A program made the translations under genes and the position numbers. Under the pieces are notes generated by a model. That model saw only the letters and a program-made list of their open reading frames with translations. It was not told where the DNA came from and ran no database searches. From Pseudonocardia acidicola (GTDB lineage Bacteria; Actinomycetota; Actinomycetes; Mycobacteriales; Pseudonocardiaceae): 33,244 bases of DNA. The stretch spans positions 1-33,244 of the forward strand of contig NZ_JAAXLA010000077.1 in the NCBI RefSeq assembly GCF_012911935.1. The letters run 5' to 3'. Below, piece by piece: positions 18,213-26,466 of the stretch (position 1 is the stretch's first letter; each line of letters opens with the position of its first letter).

Positions 18213-20238
18213 GGTGCTCCTTCCGGCTTCCCGGGTCGTCCGGTTCGGTGTGCTCGGGGGGTCGGTATCCGGTGTAGCGGGCGGCCTGGATGATGACGCT
18301 GAGGACGACGAGGTCGTAGACGACCCACACGAGGTTGATCCAGGTGCCCTGGGGTGTGGGGGCCAGCCCGACCGCGAATCGCACCAGCCCGACCACCGCG
18401 GCGGCCACGAGCAGGACCATGGCGATGAGCTGGGGACGGATCAGCCGCCAGGGGAAGGGGTTCTCCCCGGTCGGACGGGTCTTCGGGGTGACGACGAAGC
18501 CGAGGCTGCGGCCGAAGTAGACGTTGCCGACCGCGGTGGCGCAGGCCCGGATCCACAGCGGGAACAGGGCCAGGCTGTACTGCTGTCCACGCCAGGTCTT
18601 GATGCCGTAGCCGACGACGAGGAACAGCAGCTGGGTGACGACGAGGTAGGGCACGAGGTGGATGAGGAAGTCGCCGCCGAAAGTCATCACGGGACGGACG
18701 CCGAAGAACAGGTACAGCGTCGGCGCGGCGAGGTAGACCACGGCGGCGAAGCCGGACAGGTAGCTCCACATCGTGGCGAAGTACATGAGCCGTTGCCCGG
18801 CGGTCAGGCCGCGCTGGAACAGCGGGTTCTCCTTGAGCATCACCTGGAGGGTGCCCTGGGACCAGCGCAGGCGCTGGTGCAGCATGGTGCCGAGGTCCTC
18901 GGGTGCCAGGCCGTGGGCGAGGATCTCGTGGTGGTAGACGGTGCGCCAGCCGAGGGCGTGCAGCCGCATCGCGGTGGCCATGTCCTCGGTGACCGAGATC
19001 GTCGCCATGGCCATCACCGGCTGCGCCTCGTGCGCGAGGTCGACGTCGACGGCGGCGATGAGCGCCTTCACCGACTCCAGCGCACCGAGCGGTGACCAGT
19101 CCCGCTGCGCGAGCCGTTCGAGGGCGGCGTCGTCCACCACCACGGTGCCGAGCTCTCGGTCGGCCTCGATCGGCAGAGACGCGATCGCGGCCAGGTCGGA
19201 ACGCATGGCCTCCACATCCGAGGAGACCACCGAGCGGCTCGCGTCGTCGACCTGTCGTTGGAAGCGGAAGGTCACCTCGGCGACCGGCTCGCCGGCCTTG
19301 AGGGCGCTGCGTGCCTCCTGCACCGCCGCCGCGACCTGATCGAGCGCGGCGCCGACGGCGGGTCCGTGTCCGCGGGCCTCGGCGCGTGCGGTCGCGATGA
19401 CGCGAGCTGCGGTCGCCAGTGCGTCGCGGACCGCCTTGTCGACCTCGCGGACGTAGCCGACGACTCCGAGCTGCATCAGCGCCTCGCGGCGGAGCACGGC
19501 GTTCGAACCGCAGAAGAAGGCGGCGTTCCAGCCGTCCTTGCCCTGCTGGATGGGCCCGTAGAACAGTGGTGCCTGACTGCCGAGCGGGTCGGCGTCGTCG
19601 ACGTTGGTGAAGTACTGCGGGGTCTGCACGAGCGCGACCTGCGGGTCGCGGAAGTAGCCGAGGGTGCGGTCGAGGATGGCGGCGTCGGGGATCTGGTCGG
19701 CGTCGAGGATGAGCAGGAACTCGCCTTCGGTGGCGAACAGCGCGTTGTTCAGGTTGCCGGCCTTGGCGTGCCGCGGACGGTCCTCCCAGTCCGGGCTGCG
19801 GGTGAGGTACCCGATCCCGTCGGCAGCCGCGGCGGCGCGCATCTCGTCCCGACCGCCGTCGTCGAGGATCCATGTCCGGTGCGGGTGCCGGATCGCAGCC
19901 GCGGCGCGGGCTGTGGCCATGACCAGCTCGATCGGCTCGTTGTAGGTGGTGATGAACACGTCGACCGTCGCGTCGTCGGGCGGTGGAGGCGGTTCCCCGC
20001 GCCGACGCACCCGCCACATCGTGGCGCCGAACAGGAAGGCGTCGATCAGGCTGTAGGTCTCGGCCAGCACCAGCGGCACAGCGATCCACCAGTTCGCCCA
20101 GTTGACCGAGTACAGCCACCGCCACACCAGGTAGTTCACGCCCAGCGACAGCGTGAGGACGACCAGCACGCGGATCAGTGTGCGGCGGCTGAACAGCCCG
20201 TGCCGAGGACCTCCGACGCGGTGCCGGCTCACGACCAC
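18184..20238 (-). CDS. cellulose-synthase-like GT2 glycosyltransferase with helical insert
   Basis: This 684-residue inner-membrane processive beta-glycosyltransferase belongs to the BcsA/CelA group. Two N-terminal helices (about 20-75) precede the catalytic domain, which holds the substrate Asp motif LDDGG (126-128), DAD (179-181), the catalytic TED (417-419) and QRLRW (455-459); four to five C-terminal helices follow. There are 237 residues between DAD and TED against roughly 95 in bacterial BcsA. The excess (about 262-405) is Ala/Arg/Glu-rich, mostly helical with coiled-coil character (AAAVQEARSALKAGEPVAEV). No PilZ domain is seen at the C-terminus, so c-di-GMP control of the usual sort is unlikely. 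It is first in an operon with STAS and HATPase genes. The product (cellulose, mannan or another beta-glucan) is not determinable. Confidence 0.88.
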   Translation of the reverse strand: MVVSRHRVGGPRHGLFSRRTLIRVLVVLTLSLGVNYLVWRWLYSVNWANWWIAVPLVLAETYSLIDAFLFGATMWRVRRRGEPPPPPDDATVDVFITTYNEPIELVMATARAAAAIRHPHRTWILDDGGRDEMRAAAAADGIGYLTRSPDWEDRPRHAKAGNLNNALFATEGEFLLILDADQIPDAAILDRTLGYFRDPQVALVQTPQYFTNVDDADPLGSQAPLFYGPIQQGKDGWNAAFFCGSNAVLRREALMQLGVVGYVREVDKAVRDALATAARVIATARAEARGHGPAVGAALDQVAAAVQEARSALKAGEPVAEVTFRFQRQVDDASRSVVSSDVEAMRSDLAAIASLPIEADRELGTVVVDDAALERLAQRDWSPLGALESVKALIAAVDVDLAHEAQPVMAMATISVTEDMATAMRLHALGWRTVYHHEILAHGLAPEDLGTMLHQRLRWSQGTLQVMLKENPLFQRGLTAGQRLMYFATMWSYLSGFAAVVYLAAPTLYLFFGVRPVMTFGGDFLIHLVPYLVVTQLLFLVVGYGIKTWRGQQYSLALFPLWIRACATAVGNVYFGRSLGFVVTPKTRPTGENPFPWRLIRPQLIAMVLLVAAAVVGLVRFAVGLAPTPQGTWINLVWVVYDLVVLSVIIQAARYTGYRPPEHTEPDDPGSRKEHHDRARHHRR

Positions 20239-20402
20239 CCCCTACAGGTCTGCCCATCGCTCATCGTGCTTCCGCACGTCCGATGGTCGTGCCCGGCCTC
20301 CACCGCGGCCTGCTCGATCTTTACCCACCACCGGACGTCGTTCATGTACACGAAGGATTGAATCGACGACGAGGGCACCGGACGCGCGATCGCGCCGCCG
20401 TC

Positions 20403-21608
20403 TCAGGGCAGTCGGCGGATCGCCAGCACCGTCACGTCGTCGTCGAGCAGCGCCGCCCGGTGCGCCCGGTCCGCGAACCGGTCCACGACGTCTGCGGCCT
20501 CGCCGCCCGCCCGGATCGTCGTCGCGATCTCGTCCAGCGCGTGCAGCAGCGTTCCGGGGTAGAGGTCGAGCAGGCCGTCGCTGAAGGCGAGCACGACGTC
20601 GCCCGGACCGAGCACGACCTTCGCCTCGTGCCAGTCGACGCCGGGCAGGACCCCGAGGGGAAGGTCACCCCGGACGTCGCGGTGGACCGAGCCGTCAGCT
20701 CGCACGAGCAGCATCAGTCCGTGTCCGGCGTCGGCGTAGCGAACCACGTCGTCGTCGGGGCGCAGGACTGCGTGGCACAGCGTCACCAGCGTGCTGGTCT
20801 CCTCGAGGTCCTCGTGCAGCGCGCCGGCGGCTTCCCGCAGTGCGTCGGCGGGTGCGTGCAACCGGCCGGTCGACCGCATCGCGGTGCGGACCATCGCCAT
20901 CACCAGCGCGGCTCCCATGCCCTTGCCCATGACGTCGCCGAGCGTCACGGCCAGCCCACCGTCCTGCGTGGGGTACCAGTCGAGGAAGTCTCCGCCCACC
21001 GCGCGCGAGGGGAGGCAGACCCCGGCCACGTCGTAGCCGGCGATCCGCGGGGGATGGCGGGGCAGGAGTCCGCGCTGTACCAGCGCGGCCTGCTCCAGCT
21101 CCGCCGATCGGGTCAGTTCCTGCTGCGCCCAGTCGGCGAGCTCCTCGAGCAGGACCCGTTCCTCCGGGGTGAAGGTCCGTGGTCGGTCGTCGATCAGGCA
21201 CAGGGCACCGACCCGGTGGCCGCCCGGCGCCGTGAGAGGGTGTCCCGCGTAGAAGCGGACGTGCGGATCCCCGGTCACCAGCGGGTTGTCCGCGAAACGG
21301 GCGTCGGTCCTCATGTCCTCGACCACGAGGGTCTCGGGCCGGCGGATGGTCTGGTCGCAGAACGCCTCGTTCCGCGGACCGTCCAGGAGTTGTGCCCCGT
21401 CGCTCGACTTGATGTACAGCCGATCCCGGTCGATCAGGGTGACCGCGGCGGACGCGACCCCGAACAGCCGCCGCGCCAGCCCGGTGAGCCGGTCGAACCG
21501 CTCCTCGCGCCCGGTGTCGAGCACGCCCAGGTTCTCCAACGCCCGCACGCGCGCTTCGTCGCCCCGGCCGAGATCCACGGCACCATGCCCCTCTGCTGCA
21601 GTCCCCAC
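20403..21608 (-). CDS. GAF-SpoIIE (PP2C) phosphatase, RsbU-like
   Basis: The protein has an N-terminal GAF domain (EARVRALENLGVLDTGREERFDRLTGL ... NEAFCDQTI ... GHRVGALCLIDDRP, about residues 12-165), a short linker helix (ADWAQQELTRSAELEQAALVQRGLLP), and a C-terminal SpoIIE/PP2C phosphatase domain. Metal-binding Asp residues are seen in AVGGDFLDWY, TLGDVMGKG and the terminal LDDDVTVLAI. Such RsbU-like enzymes dephosphorylate STAS antagonists in response to a small-molecule or redox signal at the GAF domain; the STAS protein at 17.9 kb is the nearest candidate substrate. I prefer GTG 21608 (AGG about 8 bases upstream); ATG 21695 is in frame, but its added residues look non-coding and lack a ribosome site. 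Confidence 0.88.
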   Translation of the reverse strand: MGTAAEGHGAVDLGRGDEARVRALENLGVLDTGREERFDRLTGLARRLFGVASAAVTLIDRDRLYIKSSDGAQLLDGPRNEAFCDQTIRRPETLVVEDMRTDARFADNPLVTGDPHVRFYAGHPLTAPGGHRVGALCLIDDRPRTFTPEERVLLEELADWAQQELTRSAELEQAALVQRGLLPRHPPRIAGYDVAGVCLPSRAVGGDFLDWYPTQDGGLAVTLGDVMGKGMGAALVMAMVRTAMRSTGRLHAPADALREAAGALHEDLEETSTLVTLCHAVLRPDDDVVRYADAGHGLMLLVRADGSVHRDVRGDLPLGVLPGVDWHEAKVVLGPGDVVLAFSDGLLDLYPGTLLHALDEIATTIRAGGEAADVVDRFADRAHRAALLDDDVTVLAIRRLP

Positions 21609-21718
21609 CGGCCACCTCGCCGGGACGACGCCTGATGCGGCCCCTGATCGGAGTCGTCCCACCCTAGGTCGACGCGTCGCGGCACGCGACATCATGTGAT
21701 CATCTGCTATGAACTCGT

Positions 21719-22702
21719 GTGGTCCGAGTCGGCGATGGTGCGCTGAGGGTGTTGCCGGTGGGGGTGCTGTCCGGGCTGCCGGCGGCGGGCTCCGCCGCGC
21801 CGCAGCCACTCACCCTCGGCGTGGCCGCCGACGACAGCACGGCGATCGACAGGTTCGCCGCCACCACGGGTGCTCCCGTCGGGGTCTACCAGTGGTACCA
21901 GGGCTGGGCCGGCACGCCCGCGTTCGACGCCACCCGGGCCACTGCCGCCGGAGCACGCGGGGCGCTTCCCCTGCTCACCTGGGAGCCATGGGCGCCAGGA
22001 GCGGGAGCCGACCAGCCGTGGTATTCGCTGGCCCGCATCGCCGACGGCACCCACGACGCCTACATCACCTCCTTCGCCCAGCAGGTCCGGAACTGGGGTG
22101 GCCGCCTCGGCCTCCGGTTCCTGCACGAGCTGAACGCGCCCTTCTACCCGTGGGGCGACGGCGTCAACGGCAACACCCCCGCCGACGCCGTCGCCGCCTG
22201 GAACCACGTCCGTGAACTGTTCGACGCAGCGGGTGCGCACCACGTCGTCTGGGTCTGGTGCGTCAATGTGCATGCTCCCGGCTATGCCGACTACGCCCCG
22301 CTGTACCCGGGCGACCGAGCCGTCGACTGGGTCGCCGTCGACGGCTACAACGGCGGCGACGCGCTGCCGTGGGGTGGCTGGCGCAGTCCCGAGGACGTGT
22401 TCGGCGACTCGCTGGCCGACCTCCAGGACCTCACCGACCAGCCGTTGGCGATCACCGAGGTGGCCTCCGCCGAGCAGGGCGGCGACAAGGCCGCCTGGAT
22501 CGCCGACCTGTTCGCCCTCGCCCTGGGCCGCGGGATCCGGGTCCTGATCTGGTTCGACCACCAGAAGGAGGCCGACTGGCGCGTGCAGAGCTCGCCGGCC
22601 TCGGCGGCAGCGTTCCGACGGGAAGCCACCGTGCCCGGGCGCCTCGGGCCGCCTCCTCTGCTCCCCCCGCCCGGGCCGAGGCCGGTCCGGGCCACGAGCT
22701 GA
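21719..22702 (+). CDS. GH26-like secreted beta-glycosidase (mannanase type)
   Basis: The 327-residue frame starts at GTG 21719. After a short hydrophobic lead (VLPVGVLSGLPAAGSAA) there is a TIM-barrel with GVYQWYQGWAG, LLTWEPWAPG, the probable acid/base Glu in LRFLHELNAPFYPWG, VAVDGYNGGD, and the probable nucleophile Glu in LAITEVASAE, followed by VLIWFDHQKEADWR. This arrangement fits glycoside hydrolase family 26 (beta-mannanase and related). The signal peptide is weak and the true start is uncertain; there is no clear ribosome site. The gene is divergent from the SpoIIE phosphatase and lies 1.5 kb from the cellulose-synthase-like gene, which suggests trimming of the polymer made there. Confidence 0.75.
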   Translation: MVRVGDGALRVLPVGVLSGLPAAGSAAPQPLTLGVAADDSTAIDRFAATTGAPVGVYQWYQGWAGTPAFDATRATAAGARGALPLLTWEPWAPGAGADQPWYSLARIADGTHDAYITSFAQQVRNWGGRLGLRFLHELNAPFYPWGDGVNGNTPADAVAAWNHVRELFDAAGAHHVVWVWCVNVHAPGYADYAPLYPGDRAVDWVAVDGYNGGDALPWGGWRSPEDVFGDSLADLQDLTDQPLAITEVASAEQGGDKAAWIADLFALALGRGIRVLIWFDHQKEADWRVQSSPASAAAFRREATVPGRLGPPPLLPPPGPRPVRATS

Positions 22703-22834
22703 CCTGCGGGCGACGCGTCCGCGGGCGCCGGTGGTCGTCCGCCGTGACCCGGGCTTGTTGCCGCACCGTCGCCGGAGGCGTCAGCATGGCAGCCGACTCC
22801 TCGGCAACGACGCCGGGCGGGAGCGGAGGCGACG

Positions 22835-23800
22835 ATGCCGGGTATCTCCATCTCGACGCACGAGCGGGACGAGGCCCAGGTCGAGTGCGGCCGCGTCTAC
22901 TTCCCCCACCGGCTCGTGGTGCTGGACGATCCGGGCACATTCGCCATGTCGCTCTCGGCGACGACCCTGGGCGGGCTGTCGGTCGGGCTGCTGACCTACG
23001 CCGGCGAGGTGTGCGTCGAGACCGGCGAGCTGGAGAGCGCCTACGAGATCAACATTCCGCTCGACGGGCCGCTGCGCACCTGGACGGGGCATGCCGACGT
23101 CTGCGCCACCCCCTCGCTCGCGGCGGTGTACCGCCCCGACGGACGTACCCGGCTGCACGGCTGGGCCCGAGGTGGCAGGCTCTTCGGACTGAAGATCGAC
23201 CGGTCGGCACTGGAGTCGGCGACCGAAGAACTGGCGGGTCGGCCCGTGCGGTCGGTCGTCCCGCTCGCCGCGAGCCTCGACCTGCGGACCGGCCCGGGGA
23301 AGCAGTGGTGGCGGCTGGCGCGGGTCCTCCTGGCCCTCCTGGAGGACCCGGAGGGCCCGCTGGCAGCACCGATGGTGGCGCGCCCGCTCGCGCACAGCGT
23401 CGTGGCGGGTCTCCTGCACGCCGTCGACCACCCGTTGCGGGACGCGCTCGCCGTCGCACCGGCGTTGCCGCGAGCGTCGACCGCCAGGGAGGCCGTGGAG
23501 TTGATGGAGGTCGAGCCCGAGACGGCGTGGACCGTGGCGGACCTGGCCCGGAGGGTGGGGGTGAGCAGCCGCGGCCTGCAGGACGCCTTCGCGCGGCATG
23601 TCGGCGTGTCCCCGATGGCTTACCTGCGGCGGGTCCGGCTGCAGCGGGCGCACGCGGACCTCCGTGCGGCTGATCCGGCGCAGGCGTCCGTCACGGACAT
23701 CGCCGTGCGGTGGGGCTTCACCCACCACGGTCGATTCGCGGCCGCCTACCGCCAGCGCTACGGCCGCATGCCGTCGGAGACGCTGAGCGAGGGGCGCTGA
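22835..23800 (+). CDS. AraC-family transcription regulator
   Basis: This 321-residue protein has an N-terminal cupin-like ligand-binding domain of the AraC_binding_2 type (about 20-200) and a C-terminal AraC DNA-binding domain with two helix-turn-helices: WTVADLARRVGVSSRGLQDAF (first) and ASVTDIAVRWGFTHHGRFAA (second, with the family's typical GFxxxxRF pattern), followed by YRQRYGRMPSETL. The ATG 22835 has GGAGGCGACG upstream. The P450 gene starts 100 bp downstream on the same strand and is a natural target. The inducer is unknown. Confidence 0.9.
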   Translation: MPGISISTHERDEAQVECGRVYFPHRLVVLDDPGTFAMSLSATTLGGLSVGLLTYAGEVCVETGELESAYEINIPLDGPLRTWTGHADVCATPSLAAVYRPDGRTRLHGWARGGRLFGLKIDRSALESATEELAGRPVRSVVPLAASLDLRTGPGKQWWRLARVLLALLEDPEGPLAAPMVARPLAHSVVAGLLHAVDHPLRDALAVAPALPRASTAREAVELMEVEPETAWTVADLARRVGVSSRGLQDAFARHVGVSPMAYLRRVRLQRAHADLRAADPAQASVTDIAVRWGFTHHGRFAAAYRQRYGRMPSETLSEGR

Positions 23801-23900
23801 TCTGCGGCTATCGGCCGCTCGTACTGCGGTTTCCGGATGGGCGGTGTCGTGCATCACATCTACGGTTCGCGGTATCCGTGATCAGCCCCCGAGGAGCGCC

Positions 23901-25142
23901 TTGACCGCCACCGATGTTCCGACCGAGCACGCTGCGTTCGACTTCAACCCGATGGTCAGCCCCCACCGCGAGGACCCGCACCTGTTCTACCGGCTCGCGC
24001 GGCAGGGCCCGCCGCGGCTGAGCCCGACTCTCGGTGCGTACATGGTCACCCGGTACGACGACCTGGTTGCCGTGATCGACGACCCGCAGACGTACTCCTC
24101 GGCCCCGGCCGTGCCGAAGATCTACGGCAATCCGCCGGAGGTGGTCGAGATCCTGCGGGCGGGCGGGGTCCCCGAGACCAACGCCGTCGTCAACGAGGAC
24201 GAGCCGGAGCACACGCCGGTCCGGCGGGTGTTCGACGCGGGGTTCACCGGCGCCCGCGTGCGCGCGATGCTCCCGACGATGCGGGCTCGCGCCGTCGAAC
24301 TCGTCGACGGCTTCGCGGGCGGCCGCGCGGACCTCGTCGCCGAGTACGCCGTGCCCTTCGTCCAGACCGTCATCAGCGCGATCATCGGGTTCCCACCCGA
24401 GGACACCGAGCAGATCCAGGTCTGGACCGACGACGTCAACACGCTGTGGAACGTCCTGGCCCCACTCGAGGCACAGGTCGCGTCGGCCCGCCGCATGGCC
24501 GAGTACACGCGCTACCTCCAGGCCCTGATCGACGAACGCCGGGAGCGCCCCCGTGAGGATCTGATCTCCGACCTCGTCCACGGTGCCAACGGCTACCCCG
24601 GCCTCTCCGACGAGCTCGTGCAGAACATCGTCCGTGGCGCGGCCCGCGTGGCCGGCTTCGACACCACCCGGGACGCGATCACCGCGACGATGCTGCTGAT
24701 CCTGCAGAACCCGGACGCCCGCGCCCGTGTCGTCGACGATCCGGCCAAGGCGATTCCCAAGGTCACGGAGGAGGCTCTGCGTCGCGACGCTCCGCACCGC
24801 GGGCTGTTCCGCGTCACCACGCGGGACACCAACCTCGGCGGGACGGACCTGCCGGCCGGAACGCCCCTCCTGCTGCTGTTCGGCTCGGGAAACCGGGACG
24901 AGACCAGGTTCCCGAACCCCGACGCGGTCGAGCTCGACCGGCCGAACGTGCGGGAGCATCTCGCGTTCGGCCGGGGCCTGCACGTGTGCCCCGGCGCGCC
25001 GATGGCTCGCGCGGAAATCCGGGTCGCGCTGGAGACGCTCATCCACCGCCTGCCCGGCCTGCGCCTCGCCGACGGCTACGAGCCCACCTACATCGCCAGC
25101 TACTTCTTCCGTGGCCTGGAGGCCCTGCACGTCACCTGGTGA
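23901..25142 (+). CDS. cytochrome P450
   Basis: This 413-residue soluble class I P450 has the I-helix oxygen-binding segment AGFDTT near residue 251, the ExxR pair in EEALRRDAP, and the haem-binding loop FGRGLHVCPGAPMARAE near residue 357 with the axial Cys. I place the start at TTG 23901, directly behind GAGGAG; the frame is open upstream but reads nonsense there. It needs a ferredoxin and reductase, neither of which is in the window (the Rieske protein at 4.3 kb is exported and not suitable). The preceding AraC gene probably controls it. Subfamily and substrate cannot be named from sequence; AGFDTT and the overall features resemble bacterial P450s acting on terpenoid or aromatic substrates. 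Confidence 0.92.
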   Translation: MTATDVPTEHAAFDFNPMVSPHREDPHLFYRLARQGPPRLSPTLGAYMVTRYDDLVAVIDDPQTYSSAPAVPKIYGNPPEVVEILRAGGVPETNAVVNEDEPEHTPVRRVFDAGFTGARVRAMLPTMRARAVELVDGFAGGRADLVAEYAVPFVQTVISAIIGFPPEDTEQIQVWTDDVNTLWNVLAPLEAQVASARRMAEYTRYLQALIDERRERPREDLISDLVHGANGYPGLSDELVQNIVRGAARVAGFDTTRDAITATMLLILQNPDARARVVDDPAKAIPKVTEEALRRDAPHRGLFRVTTRDTNLGGTDLPAGTPLLLLFGSGNRDETRFPNPDAVELDRPNVREHLAFGRGLHVCPGAPMARAEIRVALETLIHRLPGLRLADGYEPTYIASYFFRGLEALHVTW

Positions 25143-25319
25143 CGCGAGAGTGCTTTCGGCTGTCGTGTGCCGATGCCCGGTCCCTCGACGTGGCCGGCGC
25201 GGCGTGGCCGATTTCCGCCGGCCGAGGGAGCGATCCTCCTGCGGGGGCGAGGGCGGCAGCCCGCCGACCGTGGATGCCGACGGGAGGACCCTGGACGGGC
25301 ACATTCACTCCGCTGTCAC

Positions 25320-25435
25320 TCACTCTGCCACCACGGCCACGAAGGTGACTGCGAGGTTGTTGCCGGCGAACTGGCGGACCAGAGCCGGCGGAGTAGCGAC
25401 GAGGCGACGTCCCCGTCGAGGACGACCAGGCTCAT
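25320..25435 (-). pseudogene. VapC/PIN-like toxin, N-terminal relic
   Basis: From ATG 25435 one frame reads MSLVVLDGDVASSLLRR, the start of a PIN-domain toxin with its first acidic residue. A neighbouring frame then reads PPALVRQFAGNNLAVTFVAV and ends AE and a stop. Together these match the first 45 residues of actinobacterial VapC proteins (first acidic residue, then LAVTFVTVGEL), with one frameshift near 25,375 and truncation just where the second acidic motif should be. The toxin cannot be active. The ATG overlaps the stop of the small upstream ORF as ATGA. Confidence 0.55.
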
Positions 25436-25542
25436 GAAACGCCGGCGCGCCGTGAGGCGTGGAGGTCGTCCAGGAACTCGGCGTACTCGTCGTCGGACTC
25501 GAAGGGGTCGGCCACCTCCGTTCCTTGCCTCCATCGTTGCAT
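25432..25542 (-). CDS. small acidic ORF, possible antitoxin partner of the VapC relic
   Basis: This 36-codon frame starts at ATG 25542 (an internal GTG at 25515 is an alternative) and reads ADPFESDDEYAEFLDDLHAS followed by RRAGVS. Its acidic content, small size and ATGA overlap with the PIN-like relic are what is expected of the short antitoxin encoded before some actinobacterial PIN toxins. It is too short to assign by family, and no DNA-binding domain is visible. If the toxin is dead, it is an orphan. Confidence 0.4.
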   Translation of the reverse strand: MQRWRQGTEVADPFESDDEYAEFLDDLHASRRAGVS

Positions 25543-25718
25543 CCGGCGGTCGAACGGGTGCGCTGCCTCGCCGCTTCCGCCTCCGGATAGCGGGACGAGC
25601 ACAGAGACGTTCCGGCTGTATCCGGCATCGCGCCGGCGGTGCGACTCGCCGCAAGTTGAGTTACCGCGTTTCGAGAGGCCGGCGAGTCTGGCCGCTGCGA
25701 AGCGGTGCAGACCGGGAC

Positions 25719-25761
25719 AGCCAGGAGCTCCGCCCGTGCGTGCCGGGCGGAGCTCCTGGCT
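25719..25761 (-). terminator. strong terminator hairpin after the PASTA lipoprotein
   Basis: A perfect 17-bp inverted repeat (AGCCAGGAGCTCCGCCC and its complement) with a 9-nt loop begins four bases past the stop codon of the PASTA gene. It is the longest uninterrupted inverted repeat I found in the window. There is no clear T-run. Confidence 0.8.
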
Positions 25762-25765
25762 GGAT

Positions 25766-26152
25766 CTACTTGGTCATGGTGATGACGACGAGCTGAGTCG
25801 GCGGCAGCTCGGTCCCCGCCTTCGGCTCGACCTTGGTCACGGTCCAGTTCTCGGGCAGCGCGACCAGGGACTTCCCCGACGCCGGGTCCGCGGCCAGACG
25901 CACGTTGGTGAAGCCCAAGCCCTTCAAGGTGGACTCGGCGATAGCCCCGTTCTGGCCTTTCAGTTCGGGGACCGTCACGGTCGCCGGGGCGGCTGCGGTC
26001 GCGGGGGCCTGCGTCGGGGCGGGAGCGGCGGCGACTGCAGGGGCGGGAACCGTGACCGTGACGGGTGCAGGCGTCGCGGGCCCCCCGCACGCGGCCAGCG
26101 CGATGACGGTAGCCAGCGCGCCGGCTGCGGCGGTGATTCGAACATGTATCAG
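25766..26152 (-). CDS. PASTA-domain lipoprotein, non-canonical start
   Basis: The frame encodes a lipoprotein signal (VRITAAAGALATVIALAAC, lipobox LAAC), a Pro/Ala/Thr/Val linker with repeated PAPxVTV-like units, and one C-terminal PASTA domain (TVPELKGQNGAIAESTLKGL ... VTKVEPKAGTELPPTQLVVI), which in other proteins binds peptidoglycan or beta-lactams. No ATG, GTG or TTG lies in frame before the signal. CTG 26152 is preceded by GGAG at 8 bases and would give 128 residues; alternatively, one base was lost after the out-of-frame ATG at 26146, which would otherwise give MVRITAAAG. The only conventional start, GTG 25978, would drop the signal. The coding pattern and terminator suggest a real gene. 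Start coordinate is tentative. Confidence 0.7.
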   Translation of the reverse strand: MIHVRITAAAGALATVIALAACGGPATPAPVTVTVPAPAVAAAPAPTQAPATAAAPATVTVPELKGQNGAIAESTLKGLGFTNVRLAADPASGKSLVALPENWTVTKVEPKAGTELPPTQLVVITMTK

Positions 26153-26341
26153 GGAGAGTGCTCCGTTCGTGCGCTTCGTCCCCCCGACGTCACCGGTCAG
26201 TCGCTACCCGGGGTGGCTCCGTTACCCGCCGCATCACCGGCGGGATCCCTGTACAGCTTCAGCTCACTGAACTTCTGCACGTATTCGGGACAGACGCCCG
26301 CCGACGGCCACCTACGGCCAGGGACGTCCGGACACGACAAG

Positions 26342-26380
26342 ATCGGCCCCTCGTCCTGTTCCAGCAGGTGAGGGGCCGAT
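26342..26380 (-). terminator. probable native terminator of the tRNA-Arg locus
   Basis: ATCGGCCCCTC and GAGGGGCCGAT are perfect 11-bp arms; CCTG and CAGG extend the stem inward after a small bulge. Read on the minus strand, it lies 17 bp beyond the CCA end of the tRNA-Arg fragment, where the terminator of the original tRNA gene would be. A diverged copy lies at 17224-17262. Confidence 0.6.
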
Positions 26381-26397
26381 TCTGGCTGTTGGCGCCA

Positions 26398-26443
26398 ATG
26401 GTGCCCCCGGCAGGATCCGAACCTGCGCTCCCGCCTCCGGAGG
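26398..26443 (-). repeat. tRNA-Arg 3'-half fragment, left attachment-site-like direct repeat
   Basis: The minus strand holds the anticodon loop CTCCGGA (anticodon CCG), the 3' arm of the anticodon stem, variable loop, T-arm GCAGG-TTCGGAT-CCTGC and acceptor strand CGGGGGC-A-CCA. The 5' half of the tRNA is absent, so it is a scar, not a gene. It matches 33119-33164 with one mismatch over 46 bp. The T-loop here reads TTCGGAT, the other copy TTCGAAT, the canonical form. Because the terminator-like hairpin follows it, it is likely the distal junction (attR) of an integrated element. Confidence 0.8.
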
Positions 26444-26466
26444 CCGGTGGATCCGGTGGTCGCCGC

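Noticed and set aside
18209..20257. Second minus-strand frame of 682 codons over the GT2 gene
   Set aside because: It is a frame-shifted shadow of the glycosyltransferase, Arg/Pro-rich, with no catalytic motif; the DAD/TED/QRLRW frame is the real one.
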